Shown: one piece after another, positions 49,462 through 50,380 of the stretch
Layout: every line of letters begins with the position of its first letter
Numbering within the stretch: position 1 is the first letter of the stretch
Assembly: GCA_002500485.1 (NCBI GenBank)
Contig: DLRJ01000027.1
Coordinates: forward strand, 1-50,380
DNA from: Dehalococcoidia bacterium UBA7891
Lineage (GTDB): Bacteria > Chloroflexota > Dehalococcoidia > Lucifugimonadales > UBA826
Direction of reading: 5' to 3'
DNA: 50,380 nucleotides
Translations under genes and position numbers: made by a program
The notes under the pieces: model-generated
What the model was told of the DNA's origin: nothing
Seen by the model: the letters and a program-made list of their open reading frames with translations, nothing else
Database searches by the model: none

Positions 49462-50226
49462 TTAGTATCGACCACCACTAGTATCAATCGTTACCCCTGT
49501 GACGTAATCAGCATCTCCAGATGCTAGAAAAGCAATGACCTTAGCCTGGTCTTCAGGTTGAGATACACGCCTTAGGGGAATTTCCTCAAGAATCTGTTGT
49601 TTGTTTTCCTCTGACCTTTGTTCCCACCTGGGGCCTACTCTTTCACTTAATGTCACACTAGGGGCGATTGCATTGCAGGTCACACCGTATGGTCCGGCCT
49701 CTCTAGCAACCTTTTTTGTAAAAGCCATGATGCCTGCCTTGGCCGCGACATAAGCGCTACTAGGGTCGCCCATACTGTGGGCGGCGTCAGAAGATATGTT
49801 GACTATTTTTCCATTACCTTGCTTTTTCATCTGTCTGGTGACGACGCTAGTGCATAAAAAAGTACCCCTTAAGTTAAACTGGATGATCCTATCCCAGTCA
49901 TCTAGAGAAAGGTTATCAACTGAGGCTGTACTATTTGGAATAATAGTGCTGCCTCCGACCGCGTTTACTAGAATATCAATTTTGTGAAACCTCTCGACTA
50001 CGGTGTCCACTAAATCATTGACTTGATTCGGTTCCAATACGTTGGTTTCAAGGATGATAATATGCCCCCCTTCACCCTCTATTTCTTTGCTCAAGTCTCT
50101 GAGAGCCTCAGGGTTAATGTCCACAGCCACTAACTGAGCTCCTTCCCGTGCAAGGATTCTCGAGGTAGCTTTCCCAATACCATTAGCCGCCGCTGTAACT
50201 ATAGCTACCTTGCCTTGGAACCTCAT
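49462..50226 (-). CDS. SDR family oxidoreductase
   Basis: The 254-aa protein has the SDR cofactor motif VTAAANGIGKATSRIL near residues 10-25, with VAVDINPEAL (acidic, so NAD is likely), NAVGGS in place of NNAG, the Ser in IVNISSDAA, Y-V-A-A-K for Tyr and Lys, and a final YVTGVTIDTSGGRY. The insert SERVGPRWEQRSEENKQQ sits in the substrate-loop region. The substrate is not known. ATG 50226 has GGAGGGAAGGA immediately before it. It is the last gene in the window; the 154 bp beyond it hold no gene that I can see. Confidence 0.93.
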   Translation of the reverse strand: MRFQGKVAIVTAAANGIGKATSRILAREGAQLVAVDINPEALRDLSKEIEGEGGHIIILETNVLEPNQVNDLVDTVVERFHKIDILVNAVGGSTIIPNSTASVDNLSLDDWDRIIQFNLRGTFLCTSVVTRQMKKQGNGKIVNISSDAAHSMGDPSSAYVAAKAGIMAFTKKVAREAGPYGVTCNAIAPSVTLSERVGPRWEQRSEENKQQILEEIPLRRVSQPEDQAKVIAFLASGDADYVTGVTIDTSGGRY

Positions 50227-50380
50227 TCCTTCCCTCCTTAGTTGAACCTAACTTTGCCGGCAGTTTAGGAGATGTTCTAAGAAAAAGCCAGATAATTAAT
50301 GGAAAGCGCCCTTGGAATGAGGAGATTAGAGCTAGATAGGAGGCCTTATCTGCAACCACTTCTCAAAATAGAGAGAGTCT

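Noticed and set aside
1..50380. tRNA, rRNA, CRISPR array, insertion sequences or phage genes
   Set aside because: No tRNA-like TTCGA arm with a matching acceptor stem, no repeat-spacer pattern and no transposase or integrase was found in any reading frame.

Overview
The window is a 50.4-kb stretch of a moderately AT-rich bacterial chromosome. It has standard stop-codon use, canonical sigma70-type promoters and intrinsic terminators. The gene mix recalls marine Chloroflexota of the SAR202 type: three enolase-superfamily (mandelate racemase/muconate lactonizing) paralogues, a flavin-dependent (LLM-class) oxidoreductase, three MFS carriers, several SDRs, CoA-transferases, NIPSNAP proteins and propeller proteins. 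That placement is inference from gene content; there is no rRNA or other phylogenetic anchor. UUG is used unusually often as a start codon.

Layout. 1-7.0 kb: the tail of a DppC-type permease, a lipoprotein, a membrane-anchored 14-repeat beta-propeller protein, a methyltransferase, a TPR lipoprotein, and the oppF/oppD ATPase pair. 7.0-16.2 kb: mostly housekeeping. It holds NIPSNAP and DUF3052 proteins, a 59-aa zinc ribbon, an A-type Fe-S carrier followed by ygfZ (the bacterial counterpart of ISA/IBA57), and a fatty-acid operon hadA-like/hadB-like/plsX/fabG/fabL divergent from serS. A cupin and an MBL-fold hydrolase follow. 16.3-27 kb: a catabolic region with an MDR dehydrogenase, a galactonate-dehydratase-like enolase-family enzyme, NIPSNAP, an alpha/beta hydrolase, an SMP-30 lactonase, two MFS carriers and an LLM oxidoreductase. 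27-38 kb: a TolB-like lipoprotein, proB-proA, an HSL-type esterase, an MFS carrier, a crotonase/hydratase/SDR operon, an Eis-like acetyltransferase and a second enolase-family gene. 38-43 kb: VWA protein, DUF1800, DUF1501 and an NHL propeller, converging on an XRE regulator. 43-50 kb: a probable small RNA, a third enolase-family gene, a double CoA-transferase, a cupin pseudogene, two DUF805 membrane proteins and an SDR.

The most striking feature is on the minus strand at 23517-24173. Conceptual read-through of two in-frame TGA codons gives a full-length 218-residue MerB (alkylmercury lyase) family protein. The two TGAs fall at codons 93 and 161, matching the two catalytic cysteines of MerB (Cys96 and Cys159). 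Each is followed at 18-19 nt by a hairpin loop of the bacterial SECIS type; the second has a perfect 7-bp stem closed by a GGTC loop. I read this as a double-selenocysteine organometal-lyase-like selenoprotein that ordinary ORF calling reports only as a truncated 120-aa fragment.

Most other genes look intact. Several starts were moved downstream of the longest ORF because a Shine-Dalgarno sequence fixes them; the reasons are given entry by entry.
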